Positions 16,340-24,904 of a stretch of DNA of 32,801 nucleotides are shown here, one piece after another; positions within the stretch are counted from its first letter, which is position 1; every line of letters begins with the position of its first letter. The position numbers and the translations under genes are program-made. The stretch is from contig JANXZJ010000128.1 in assembly GCA_025355585.1 (NCBI GenBank), forward strand, positions 1-32,801, read 5' to 3'. Source of the DNA: Mariniphaga sp. (GTDB lineage: Bacteria > Bacteroidota > Bacteroidia > Bacteroidales > Prolixibacteraceae). The notes under the pieces were generated by a model. That model saw only the letters and a list, made by a program, of their open reading frames with translations. It was not told the DNA's origin and searched no databases.

Positions 16340-16738
16340 CTAAACAACTGAATTGAATTCCATTCCAATTCTGTGAATACCTTCAATTATTTTTATTCGT
16401 TGTGCAGGACGTGGAATCCTATGACCGGTTGTATAATGTCCTAGTTGGCGTTCATTGATTCCTGTAACACGAGCCAAAGCCGAACGGGTAAGAATACCAT
16501 CGAAATAGTGAAGCAGCGCTCTTATATTCAATTCGAATTCTAATTCGTAATCGGCTTGTAATGTTTTAGGTATCTCGTCTCCATCAGCCTTCATTGCCTC
16601 TAAATGCCAGACTAACGATTCGGTATATGCTTTTTTTACGCCTTCCAAGGTTTTGTGGGTAGCCACGCAGCCAGGAACCTCATTGCTTCCGGCGCCATAG
16701 TTATCCAACCAACTTATTTGAACTTTAATCTTTTCCAT
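16340..16738 (-). CDS. hicB: HicB-type antitoxin
   Basis: Antitoxin of a HicAB type II system, 132 residues. The N-terminal part (1-65) has the HicB partial RNase H-like pattern: KVQISWLDNYGAGSNEVPGCVATHKTLEGVKKAYTESL. The C-terminal part (about 80-125, LTRSALARVTGINERQLGHYTTGHRIPRPAQRIKIIEGI) is a helix-turn-helix that would bind the operator upstream of hicA. It lies 26 bases downstream of the toxin gene in the toxin-first order typical of this family. It neutralises the toxin and, with it, represses the operon. The window alone cannot show whether the pair is active. Confidence 0.87.
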   Translation of the reverse strand: MEKIKVQISWLDNYGAGSNEVPGCVATHKTLEGVKKAYTESLVWHLEAMKADGDEIPKTLQADYELEFELNIRALLHYFDGILTRSALARVTGINERQLGHYTTGHRIPRPAQRIKIIEGIHRIGMEFNSVV

Positions 16739-16764
16739 GATTATGTATTTTGTTACGGATCAGA

Positions 16765-16959
16765 TTATCTCCAACCCGCTTGTTTAAAAATAATGTTTAA
16801 AATGAACTGTTCCAGAGTATCGCTGGGTTTACCATTTACCGTGACTTTACCTTTTTTAGTTGGGTGTTTATATTGTCGATGACTTCCTTTTTGATTCTGC
16901 AAATACCATCCGTCATCGCTAAGCATTTTCAGAATTTCAAAAACCTTTAGCTTCTTCAT
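16765..16959 (-). CDS. hicA: HicA-type toxin (mRNA interferase)
   Basis: Toxin of 64 residues with a double-stranded-RNA-binding-like fold that cleaves mRNA in a translation-independent way. It shows the family pattern MKKLKVFEILKMLSDDGWYLQNQKGSHRQYKHP, with the catalytic His at residue 27 in GSHRQY, then KGKVTVNGK and a closing ILNIIFKQAG helix. Many relatives have a His after the VTV strand where this protein reads NGK; the main active-site His is kept. It is first in the operon, followed by hicB, and its promoter overlaps an 18-bp inverted repeat at 16986-17003. Confidence 0.87.
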   Translation of the reverse strand: MKKLKVFEILKMLSDDGWYLQNQKGSHRQYKHPTKKGKVTVNGKPSDTLEQFILNIIFKQAGWR

Positions 16960-16981
16960 CTGCTGTTTTAATTAGACGCAA

Positions 16982-17003
16982 CAAAGATAGTATGAATACT
17001 ATC
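16982..17003 (-). promoter_or_regulatory. hicAB promoter and overlapping operator
   Basis: On the minus strand TATCTTTG (16989-16982) is an exact TAnnTTTG box 22 bases before the hicA start. An inverted repeat GATAGTAT-GA-ATACTATC (16986-17003) overlaps it. Bound HicB would block polymerase directly, the usual arrangement for toxin-antitoxin self-repression. Confidence 0.65.
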
Positions 17004-17186
17004 AATTGGATCATTCCTTTTTTTTAAATTTTTAAGTGAATCAAGTACTAAATCGTGGGGCACTCAGTTTAATTTGGCTTGGCCAAACAATCTCCTTCAG
17101 TATTTCCGGAATGGTTTGTGGTTATACATCCGGATTATGATTTCAGTTTTAAATGTGCTATTTTTCGGACTTCAAATACAATTCAA

Positions 17187-18290
17187 ATGAAAATGACCGG
17201 ATTTCAAATCAAATCGATGTTGCTGTTGGCCATCGTATTCCTGATGACATTTCATGGGCAGGCACAGCATCGTCTTGTGTTGCTTCATCCAACAGTGAGC
17301 AACATCGAAAATATGGAATGGATGGTTGAAAATAGGATCATCGACATTCCTGATGTTGAGATGGTGGGTGTTTACTATGCGAAAGAAGCTTATGATTATT
17401 CTGCCTCTGAAAAGTACCTGACTGAACATTCGCTAAAGAATTACCAACTTCGTAAAGTTGAGGGTGATCTTAAACCAGGGGATATTTACCGTGAAAACAG
17501 TTGTACCCCGGCTTTCCGAAAATTGTTTGAAGAGTCAGATGCGGTTCTTTTCTTTGGAGGTCCGGATATACCGGCAGCTATTTACGGTGAAGAGCAAAAC
17601 CTACTGACAGTTGTCACCGATCCGTATCGACATTATTTCGAGACCTCGTTGTTTTTTCACTTGATTGGAGGGAGTCGAAACGTGGACTTCAAACCATTTT
17701 TAGCAGAAAAACCAGATTTTATCATCCGGGCTTTTTGTCTGGGTATGCAAACCATGAATGTGGCAGCCGGAGGAACACTCGTTCAGGATATACCGCTGGA
17801 AATTTATCATTTAAATACGTTGGAAAAAGTTGCCGCTCAACCCGTTGAAAACCAACATCGCAGTTATACGACACCATTGTATCCACTTGATGATCTTTGG
17901 GGCGGAAATTTTCATCCAATCAGTATCTCAAAATCCGGGTATCTCAGCGAAATTGCCGGGCCTTCGGGTGTCACTATGCCTAAGGTGTTGAGTTATCATC
18001 ATCAGGCTGTTGGTCAGATTGGGGCAAGTCTGACCGTAATCGCAACATCAATTGACGAGAAGGTGATTGAAGGATTGCAACACGTTAAATTTAAGAATGT
18101 TGTAGGTGTTCAATTTCACCCCGAACCTTCGGTGCTGTATAATTCCGAATCAAAATTAATGACCGTAGCCGGGAGTCCTTTCTCTCCCAATGAGCTATTG
18201 GTCAAATCTAACAGCCTCTCATTTCACAAGTCGTTCTGGAAAGATTTTTCCGAAAAAGTGAAACAAAACAAGAAGGTTGAAAAGAATTAG
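17187..18290 (+). CDS. Secreted class I glutamine amidotransferase-like (peptidase C26-type) protein
   Basis: 367 residues from the chosen start. The frame is open from an ATG at 17079, but starting at 17187 puts a clean signal peptide (MKMTGFQIKSMLLLAIVFLMTFHGQAQ) at the N-terminus, so that start is preferred. The class I amidotransferase triad is visible: nucleophile Cys in AFCLGMQTMNVAAGG (residue 184 from this start) and His/Glu in VGVQFHPEP (311 and 313). An FFGGPDIPAAIYGEE segment resembles gamma-glutamyl-GABA hydrolases (C26), and YHHQAVGQIG matches the same group. It is probably a periplasmic gamma-glutamyl hydrolase, substrate unknown. A TATTTTTC box about 20 bases before the start is a weak promoter candidate. 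It is convergent with cvpA, nine bases away. Confidence 0.85.
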   Translation: MKMTGFQIKSMLLLAIVFLMTFHGQAQHRLVLLHPTVSNIENMEWMVENRIIDIPDVEMVGVYYAKEAYDYSASEKYLTEHSLKNYQLRKVEGDLKPGDIYRENSCTPAFRKLFEESDAVLFFGGPDIPAAIYGEEQNLLTVVTDPYRHYFETSLFFHLIGGSRNVDFKPFLAEKPDFIIRAFCLGMQTMNVAAGGTLVQDIPLEIYHLNTLEKVAAQPVENQHRSYTTPLYPLDDLWGGNFHPISISKSGYLSEIAGPSGVTMPKVLSYHHQAVGQIGASLTVIATSIDEKVIEGLQHVKFKNVVGVQFHPEPSVLYNSESKLMTVAGSPFSPNELLVKSNSLSFHKSFWKDFSEKVKQNKKVEKN

Positions 18291-18299
18291 AGGGGTAAA

Positions 18300-18827
18300 C
18301 TAGATGGTAATGCTTTTGAATGGTGGAGGGGGCGTTTGCACTTTTTCAGCTTTCAGGAAAGGAAGTATATTGGGTGCCATGTTTTCAATCGGACCATACA
18401 GCCTTGATTCCAACTTTGATTTCTCAGGTATGATTGTAATCGTAAAATTCTCAATTTTTGAGATAATGATCATCAGAATACTCAGGATAAATGCTGCTTT
18501 TAAAGCTCCGAAAATACCACCTGCAATTCGGCTGAAAATACTGAGTGCGATGGCTTGTATGAATTTTTCGGTAAGTGTCGCAATCAGATGAACCACAATG
18601 ACTACAAAAATAAAAATCAGGATAAATGCCGCCAGTCGCATGGAGTCGTTGCTCCATGTCAGGTATTTTGACAACCATTGCTGAACAAGACCTGAAAATT
18701 CAACACCGGCCCATATTCCCAATATTAATGAGACGATTGAGGCCAGTTCAACAAAAAAACCATTGACGAAACCCTTGATAGTAGCGCCAACAATAAGAAT
18801 CACAAGAACGATATCTAACACATTCAT
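18300..18827 (-). CDS. CvpA family membrane protein
   Basis: 175 residues with four predicted membrane segments (about 1-20, 26-48, 62-86 and 103-125). The opening MNVLDIVLVILIVGATIKGFVNGFFVELASI has the family's Asp and Gly-rich first helix pair, and AGGIFGALKAAFILSILM the typical late helix. CvpA proteins are inner-membrane proteins linked to colicin V production and envelope homeostasis, with poorly defined function. A short, proline-rich tail ends the protein. It is divergent from the GH3-type gene at 18942 and convergent with the amidotransferase-like gene. Confidence 0.88.
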   Translation of the reverse strand: MNVLDIVLVILIVGATIKGFVNGFFVELASIVSLILGIWAGVEFSGLVQQWLSKYLTWSNDSMRLAAFILIFIFVVIVVHLIATLTEKFIQAIALSIFSRIAGGIFGALKAAFILSILMIIISKIENFTITIIPEKSKLESRLYGPIENMAPNILPFLKAEKVQTPPPPFKSITI

Positions 18828-18941
18828 GAGAAGAATTATTTTAAATTTGTAGCAATAAATTTATTAAAATTATCTTAAGCACTCTGCTAATTTGCGGAAA
18901 ATTACTAAATTTAATCCGAATAATTCAAATTATTAAAGAGC

Positions 18942-20465
18942 ATGGCCATTGTCAATTCGATTATCAACTGGATCAACTATAAACGCATTTACGAAATCGA
19001 TCTCTACAGGGAACATGCCCGCGAGATACAGGAGGAGGTGCTCTTTAATCTACTGAATACTGCAAAAAGTACCGAATGGGGTGAAAAATACGATTACGCA
19101 AACACTAAATCATGGGAGTCCTATAAAGAGAATGTACCAGTCAGCCGATATGAGACAATTGAACCTCTTATCAACCGTATGATTCAGGGTGAAAGAAATG
19201 TTCTTTGGCCTGGTTCAATGAAATGGTTTGCCAAATCTTCGGGAACAACCAATGCCAAGAGTAAATTTATTCCTGTTTCGAAAGAATCGCTGGACGATTG
19301 TCATTTCAGAGGAGGGAAAGACGTGCTTGCCATTTACTATCGCAATTACCCGGAAGCTTCATTGCTTTCAGGTAAAAGTCTGACTTTGGGCGGTAGTCAT
19401 CAGATGTCAAATATGAGTAATAACGCCTATTATGGTGATCTTTCTGCGATTATGATAGAGAATCTTCCATTTTGGACCGATTTTCATCGCACACCACCTA
19501 CTGATATCGCCCTGATTCCTGAGTTTGAAGAAAAGATTGCACAAATCACCAAAACGGCCATCAACGAAAATGTTACTTCGCTTGCCGGGGTTCCTTCGTG
19601 GTTCCTGGTACTTTTACGGTACATTCTTGAATATACCGGCAAATCGAATATCCTCGAAGTGTGGCCCAATCTTGAACTTTTCATGCATGGAGGAATTGCC
19701 TTTGATCCGTACAGGGAGCAATATAAACGCATTATTCCTTCAGCAACAATGAATTATATGGAGACCTATAATGCGTCGGAGGGTTTCTTTGCAATTCAGG
19801 ACGATCCCGGAAGTGCTAATATGCTATTGATGCTGGACTATGGTGTCTTCTACGAGTTTATCCCGGCATGCAATGTTGAGGATGAGTATCCGGTAACAAT
19901 TCCGTTGTGGGAGGTGGAGATAGGAGTCAATTATGCGATGGTGATCTCCACAAATGGAGGACTTTGGCGCTACATGATTGGCGATACGGTGAAGTTTTCC
20001 TCCAAAGATCCTTATAAACTGAGGATTACTGGCAGGACAAAACATTTTATCAATGCTTTTGGCGAAGAGGTGATTATCGATAATGCAGAAAGAGCCATCA
20101 AAGAAGCATGCATGGCTACAGGTGCAATTATCAGTGATTATACGGCAGGGCCGATCTTTATGAGCGAAAGTCAGGCAAAAGGGGCTCACGAATGGCTGAT
20201 AGAATTTGATACGAATCCTGACAATCTGGAAAAGTTTATAAAGATTCTTGATCTGAAATTACAGGATTTAAACTCAGACTACGAGGCCAAAAGACACAAA
20301 AATGCCACCCTCGAAATGCCACATGTATTGGCTGTTGCCGCCGGAACTTTTATACAGTGGATGCGCGAACGCGGAAAGGTGGGTGGTCAAAATAAAGTAC
20401 CACGATTGTCAAACAACCGGGAATATCTCGATGGTTTGCTTCGGATTCATGAGACATTAAAATAA
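18942..20465 (+). CDS. GH3-type (auxin-responsive promoter family) acyl-adenylating enzyme
   Basis: 507 residues, a bacterial member of the GH3 family within the ANL acyl-adenylate superfamily. Despite the same label it is unrelated to glycoside hydrolase family 3. Motifs: the phosphate-binding FAKSSGTTNAKSKFIPV loop (around residues 95-112), YNASEGFFAIQ (around 277-287), GLWRYMIGDTVKF (around 341-353), and ITGRTKHFINAFGEEVIIDNAERAI, which carries the hinge and the late Glu. Plant members join amino acids to acyl hormones; bacterial substrates are unknown. The deoxynucleoside kinase follows after 15 bases, so they form an operon. Confidence 0.9.
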   Translation: MAIVNSIINWINYKRIYEIDLYREHAREIQEEVLFNLLNTAKSTEWGEKYDYANTKSWESYKENVPVSRYETIEPLINRMIQGERNVLWPGSMKWFAKSSGTTNAKSKFIPVSKESLDDCHFRGGKDVLAIYYRNYPEASLLSGKSLTLGGSHQMSNMSNNAYYGDLSAIMIENLPFWTDFHRTPPTDIALIPEFEEKIAQITKTAINENVTSLAGVPSWFLVLLRYILEYTGKSNILEVWPNLELFMHGGIAFDPYREQYKRIIPSATMNYMETYNASEGFFAIQDDPGSANMLLMLDYGVFYEFIPACNVEDEYPVTIPLWEVEIGVNYAMVISTNGGLWRYMIGDTVKFSSKDPYKLRITGRTKHFINAFGEEVIIDNAERAIKEACMATGAIISDYTAGPIFMSESQAKGAHEWLIEFDTNPDNLEKFIKILDLKLQDLNSDYEAKRHKNATLEMPHVLAVAAGTFIQWMRERGKVGGQNKVPRLSNNREYLDGLLRIHETLK

Positions 20466-20480
20466 AAACTAAATACAAGT

Positions 20481-21116
20481 ATGAAAAAAGAAGCTGCTAC
20501 AATGCACATCGCAATTGCCGGAAATATCGGGGCCGGGAAAACCACCCTTACGGGAATTCTAGCCAAACATTTCGGATGGGAAGCGCATTACGAAGAGGTG
20601 GACGGGAATCCATATCTGAATGATTTTTATCACGATATGCAGCGCTGGTCGTTCAATTTGCAGGTTTATTTCCTCAACAATCGGTTTAGTCAGATCATCG
20701 ATTTCCGCCATTCCGGCAAAACAGTGATTCAGGATCGTACGATTTATGAAGATGCCGAAATCTTTGCACCTAACCTTCACGAAATGGGTCTGATGAGTAC
20801 CCGCGATTTCGAGACCTATCACACGCTTTTCGACTTGATGGGAAAGTTGATTCAGGCTCCCGATCTCATTATTTATCTTCGTGCATCCATCCCAACGCTC
20901 GTTCAGCAAATTCAAAAAAGGGGGAGGGATTATGAAGAAACCATCCGGCTCGATTATCTGAAGCAACTGAACCAACGCTATGAAGCGTGGGCAACACGGT
21001 ATCATCTTGGCAAAATGCTGATTATAAATATTGACGAACTTAATTTTGCTGAAAATAAAGAAGACTTGAGTAAGGTGATCGACCGTATCGACGCCCAGCT
21101 GCACGGACTTTTTTAG
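20481..21116 (+). CDS. Deoxynucleoside kinase
   Basis: 211 residues, dNK family (deoxyadenosine/deoxyguanosine/thymidine kinase 2-like); phosphorylates deoxynucleosides for nucleotide salvage. The P-loop is GNIGAGKTT at residues 14-22 and the DRT/ERS-like motif (IQDRTIYEDAEIF) has Asp85-Arg86. The lid region RGRDYEE and the preceding YLRASIPTLVQQIQKR segment are typical. The start at 20481 adds MKKEAAT before the conserved MHIAIAGNIGAGK, so an alternative start at 20502 is possible. It lies 15 bases after the GH3-type gene, so cotranscription is likely. Confidence 0.92.
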   Translation: MKKEAATMHIAIAGNIGAGKTTLTGILAKHFGWEAHYEEVDGNPYLNDFYHDMQRWSFNLQVYFLNNRFSQIIDFRHSGKTVIQDRTIYEDAEIFAPNLHEMGLMSTRDFETYHTLFDLMGKLIQAPDLIIYLRASIPTLVQQIQKRGRDYEETIRLDYLKQLNQRYEAWATRYHLGKMLIINIDELNFAENKEDLSKVIDRIDAQLHGLF

Positions 21117-21211
21117 GTGGCAAGCTGAGTGTGAAAACAAGACAGCAAATTGATTTGTTTAGATTCTGTGTTGAATATTAGTTTTTTAGCACTGAAATAA
21201 TTTTATCTATC

Positions 21212-21316
21212 TAACCCCGTGTAAGCGATTGCAGAGCGCTTATTCCGGGGTCAGATATGCAGCACAATCAGGGTGCATCTGCAGGTAAATTGAAACGATT
21301 TCTCTGTATGCGCCAT
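21212..21316 (+). repeat. Two-hairpin element, copy A (upstream of hutH)
   Basis: About 100 bases. Hairpin 1 has outer stem ACCCCG (21214-21219)/CGGGGT (21246-21251) and inner stem TAAGCG (21222-21227)/CGCTTA (21237-21242). Hairpin 2 is GGTGCAT (21272-21278)/ATGCGCC (21308-21314), including a G-T wobble, with a 29-base loop containing TAAATTGAAA. Copy B at 26232-26335 shares the layout, spacing and conserved blocks. Confidence 0.7.
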
Positions 21317-21483
21317 TAATCGAAGCCTCTGCCATGTTCTAAGATAGCTAATTGGTTTAGAGATAGGAAAACGGGAAGAAAGTAAAAAAGAGATTATAAA
21401 CAAGATTTGTAAACGAATAGTGAAAAATAGTTGCTTCCTGTAAGCTTAAACCTTCTTTTTAACTACTTCAATAACATATTTAT

Positions 21484-21505
21484 AAGCCGGGTAATTCCGG
21501 CTTTT
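21484..21505 (+). terminator. Terminator-like hairpin upstream of hutH
   Basis: AAGCCGG (21484-21490), loop GTAATT, CCGGCTT (21497-21503), followed by TT. It ends 97 bases before the hutH ATG. It could end the upstream kinase transcript, or act as an attenuator in a hut leader that includes copy A. Confidence 0.6.
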
Positions 21506-21601
21506 GTCATTTGTAGATCTCTAAATAATTCGTAGGATTATGCCAGAATTGAACTGTTGCAAACTTGCGGCAAAATTCTAAACTAATACCTCTGGATTGT
21601 T

Positions 21602-23194
21602 ATGAAACAAATAGATAAAAAGAGCCGAAATTCCTTCTGTTTTGGTGAAGATACACTTACCGTTGGTTTGGCACTCCAAATGGCAGCCGGTAAAGTTGTC
21701 GGATCCATTGGTCCTTTGGCAACCGAAAGGATCGTGAAAAGCCGGAAAATCGTTGATGACATCGTCTCAAATCATGAAATAGTTTATGGCATCAATACCG
21801 GATTCGGTCCGCTTTGTACAACAATTATCTCGGAGGTTGATACCAAAAAACTTCAGCTTAACTTATTAAAGAGCCATAGTGTAGGAGTTGGTGATCCGAT
21901 TAGTCCCGGGATTGCCAAACTGATGATGATCCTCAAAGTACACGCATTGGCGAAAGGTTATTCGGGCATTGAAATGAAGACGCTTGAGAGGATTTTATGG
22001 CATATTAATCAGGATGTTATACCTGTTGTTCCATCTCAGGGTTCGGTTGGCGCTTCGGGAGATCTGGCACCGTTGGCCCATCTCTTTCTCCCGTTGACTG
22101 GTCTTGGAAAGGTTTATTACAAAGGTAAAGTGACCGAAATGGCTTATCTTTTAAATAAACTTGGAATGGCTCCTGTGGAACTTGGTGCCAAGGAAGGCCT
22201 TGCACTTATCAATGGTACTCAATTCATTGCAGCGCACGCTGTAAAGGTTATAGAGCGATTGCAGAACTGCCTCGATAACGCCGATTTAATTGCAGCCATG
22301 AACCTTGAGGCCATGTTAGGTTCAGTGAAAACCTTCTCTTCCGAATTGCATGACTTAAGGCCTTATCCGGGAATAATTTATGTGGCTGAACGCATGAGAA
22401 TGCTTATTGGAGAATCGGAGATTGTGCATTCACATAAAAACTGTTCACGACTTCAGGATCCCTATTCTTTGAGGTGCATTCCCCAGGTTCACGGAGCATC
22501 CCGAAATGCATGGCTTCACCTGAAAGAGCTGTTAAACATTGAGTTAAATTCGGTTACCGATAATCCGATTATTCTGGAGGATGGACGTTCGATCAGTGGC
22601 GGAAGTTTTCATGGACAGCCGTTGGCAATGGCGCTCGATTACGTCACCGTTGCAGCTGCAGAATTGGGGAACATTGCAGATCGTCGCATCTATTTGTCTC
22701 TCAATGATACAATTGAAGGTTTACCTAAACTGCTTATGCGCGAAACCGGGTTGAATTCCGGGTTTATGATTCCGCAATATACTACGGCCGCTTTGGTAAG
22801 CGAAAATAAAAGCTTGTGCTTTCCTGCAAGTGCCGACAGTATTCCTACCTCGTTAGGACAGGAAGATCATGTGAGCATGGGTTCGATCAGTGGCCGAAAA
22901 GCGCTGATGGTGATTGATAACCTTGAGAAAATACTGGGGATTGAACTTTTTTGCGCAGCACAGGGATTCGATTTCAGAAAACCACTCAAATCGGGCGGAA
23001 TTATCGATGCGTGTCATCGGTTTGTCAGACAGACCATTCCTTTTGCCGAATCGGATCACATCATGTCAGAAGAAATGAATAAGGCGATCGATCTTGTCAA
23101 AAATAAAACGTTGGTGACTGTTTCCGGAAATGCAGCTAAAAAATTGAAAATCAATCTTAAAAACGAGCAACATGAACTATTCGGAATTTATTAA
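21602..23194 (+). CDS. hutH: Histidine ammonia-lyase
   Basis: Removes ammonia from L-histidine to give trans-urocanate, the first step of histidine use. 530 residues, normal length. The self-formed MIO cofactor comes from Ala151-Ser152-Gly153 in [14 protein letters not shown]; Tyr62 in [11 protein letters not shown] is the active-site Tyr region. NGTQF (around 204-208), SVTDNP and the later QDHVSMGS block are further family landmarks. Its last 23 bases overlap the start of hutU, so the two are translationally linked. The gene lies downstream of the two-hairpin element copy A and a terminator-like hairpin. No HutC-type repressor gene is nearby. Confidence 0.97.
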   Translation: MKQIDKKSRNSFCFGEDTLTVGLALQMAAGKVVGSIGPLATERIVKSRKIVDDIVSNHEIVYGINTGFGPLCTTIISEVDTKKLQLNLLKSHSVGVGDPISPGIAKLMMILKVHALAKGYSGIEMKTLERILWHINQDVIPVVPSQGSVGASGDLAPLAHLFLPLTGLGKVYYKGKVTEMAYLLNKLGMAPVELGAKEGLALINGTQFIAAHAVKVIERLQNCLDNADLIAAMNLEAMLGSVKTFSSELHDLRPYPGIIYVAERMRMLIGESEIVHSHKNCSRLQDPYSLRCIPQVHGASRNAWLHLKELLNIELNSVTDNPIILEDGRSISGGSFHGQPLAMALDYVTVAAAELGNIADRRIYLSLNDTIEGLPKLLMRETGLNSGFMIPQYTTAALVSENKSLCFPASADSIPTSLGQEDHVSMGSISGRKALMVIDNLEKILGIELFCAAQGFDFRKPLKSGGIIDACHRFVRQTIPFAESDHIMSEEMNKAIDLVKNKTLVTVSGNAAKKLKINLKNEQHELFGIY

Positions 23195-24845
23195 AAAATA
23201 TGCCATCCATCCCAATTATAAAGCTCCGACAGGAAATGTGTTACATGCCAAATCGTGGCAGACGGAAGCACCTTTGCGGATGCTACTCAACAACCTCGAT
23301 CGCCAGGTAGCTGAAAATCCCGAAGAACTGGTGGTTTATGGCGGTACAGGCCAGGCAGCGCGGAACCCTGAAGCTTTGCTGCAGATCATTAAATGTCTGC
23401 TCGAACTGGATGAAGATCATAGTTTGTTGGTTCAATCTGGCAAAGCAGTAGGTATTGTCAGAACCCACCCCGAAGCTCCCAGGGTTTTTATTGCAAACAG
23501 CAACCTTGTTCCGGCCTGGGCGACGTGGGATCATTTCGAAAAACTGAAAACCGAAGGGTTAATGATGTATGGCCAGATGACAGCCGGAAGCTGGATATAT
23601 ATTGGAACACAGGGAATTCTGCAGGGAACATACGAGACGTTTGTAGCCTGTGGCGAGAAATATTTCAAGGGTGACCTGAAACATAAATTGCTTGTTTCCG
23701 GTGGACTAGGCGGAATGGGCGGAGCCCAGCCTTTGGCCGCAACAATGGCCGGAGCAACATTTCTTGGTGTCGATATAGATCCCGAGCGCATAAAAAAGAG
23801 GTTAAACTCGGGATATATTGACCATATTTCTTATTCCTATGATGAGGCGATTGCTTTGGTTATGAATGCAAAAGAAAAAGGCAAGGCCATTTCTGTCGGG
23901 CTGGTGGCTGATATTGGTGATACGCTCGAACAGTTGCTGATTGACGGAATCGTTCCCGATGTTGTTACCGATCAGACTTCTGCCCATGACCCTTTGCATG
24001 GATATGTACCGAACGATCTTACGTTGCTCCAGGCAAAGGCGCTTCGGAAAGATGATCCGGAAAAATACAAGGAATTGTCGATGAAGAGCATGGCGCGACA
24101 TGTCAGTTTGATGCTCGAAATGCAGCGACAGGGGAGTATTGTGTTCGATTATGGAAATAACCTTCGCGAAATGGCCAGACAAGGTGGCGAAATGAATGCC
24201 TTTGACTTCAACGGGTTTATTCCTGAATTTATCCGTCCGCTCTTTTGTGAAGGAAAAGGACCTTTTCGTTGGGTCGCATTATCGGGTGATCCTGAAGATA
24301 TCCGAACAACCGATCGCGCGTTGATTGACGCATTTCCTGAAAACAAACATATAATCAGCTGGTTACAGAAGGCTGAATCGGGCGTTGAATTTCAGGGGCT
24401 GCCGGCAAGGATTTGCTGGCTGGGAATGGGCGAGCGCGAAAAAGCCGGAGTAATTTTCAATAACCTTGTGAAAGAGGGAAAGGTAAAAGCCCCAATAGTA
24501 ATTGGGCGCGACCATCTCGATTGCGGATCAGTGGCGTCACCCAACCGTGAGACCGAAAAAATGATGGATGGAAGTGATACCGTTTCAGACTGGCCGCTGT
24601 TGAATTTGATGGCCAATACAGGTGGCGGTGCAACCTGGGTCTCCTTCCATCACGGCGGAGGAGTCGGTATGGGCTATTCACAACATGCAGGTATGGTAGT
24701 TGTTGCTGATGGAACCGAAAGGGCTGATGCCTGTATCCGTCGGGTGTTGTACAACGATCCCGCAATGGGAATATTCAGGCACAACGATGCCGGATATCCT
24801 GAAGCGCAGCAGAATTTGAAGAAATTTGATCTTGGTTTTAAATGA
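23172..24845 (+). CDS. hutU: Urocanate hydratase
   Basis: Adds water to urocanate to form 4-imidazolone-5-propionate using tightly bound NAD+ as electrophile. 557 residues, near the usual ~550. Landmarks: YGGTGQAAR at residues 56-64, the Gly-rich NAD-binding [13 protein letters not shown] (around 176-188), [14 protein letters not shown], the active-site Cys region [16 protein letters not shown], and [13 protein letters not shown] near the C-terminus. The ATG at 23172 lies inside the hutH end (23-base overlap in another frame). It gives the standard N-terminus, so the overlap is accepted as real. Followed by hutI after 59 bases. Confidence 0.97.
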   Translation: MNYSEFIKKYAIHPNYKAPTGNVLHAKSWQTEAPLRMLLNNLDRQVAENPEELVVYGGTGQAARNPEALLQIIKCLLELDEDHSLLVQSGKAVGIVRTHPEAPRVFIANSNLVPAWATWDHFEKLKTEGLMMYGQMTAGSWIYIGTQGILQGTYETFVACGEKYFKGDLKHKLLVSGGLGGMGGAQPLAATMAGATFLGVDIDPERIKKRLNSGYIDHISYSYDEAIALVMNAKEKGKAISVGLVADIGDTLEQLLIDGIVPDVVTDQTSAHDPLHGYVPNDLTLLQAKALRKDDPEKYKELSMKSMARHVSLMLEMQRQGSIVFDYGNNLREMARQGGEMNAFDFNGFIPEFIRPLFCEGKGPFRWVALSGDPEDIRTTDRALIDAFPENKHIISWLQKAESGVEFQGLPARICWLGMGEREKAGVIFNNLVKEGKVKAPIVIGRDHLDCGSVASPNRETEKMMDGSDTVSDWPLLNLMANTGGGATWVSFHHGGGVGMGYSQHAGMVVVADGTERADACIRRVLYNDPAMGIFRHNDAGYPEAQQNLKKFDLGFK

Positions 24846-24904
24846 AATAAGGATTCCGGAAGATTGGAATCTTTGATAACAGCTTATTCAGTCAATTGTA
24901 AACC

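Larger units (their letters stand above)
21117..21601. other. Long intergenic region upstream of hutH
   Basis: 485 bases without a supported gene. It holds the two-hairpin element copy A (21212-21316), a terminator-like hairpin (21484-21505) and AT-rich sequence. Near hutH, TTG-N19-TACCTCTG ends at 21594, one mismatch from the consensus, but it lies too close to the ATG at 21602 to be a convincing promoter. Confidence 0.5.

Noticed and set aside
17079-17186. Longer N-terminus for the amidotransferase-like protein
   Set aside because: The extra 36 residues precede a complete signal peptide and have no function as a leader, so the start at 17187 is preferred.
20559-21140. 193-codon minus-strand frame over the deoxynucleoside kinase
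   Set aside because: Shadow of a gene with complete kinase motifs.
21560-21594. TTG-N19-TACCTCTG as the hutH promoter
   Set aside because: The predicted start would fall at or next to the ATG, leaving no ribosome-binding site, and the -7 box has a mismatch.
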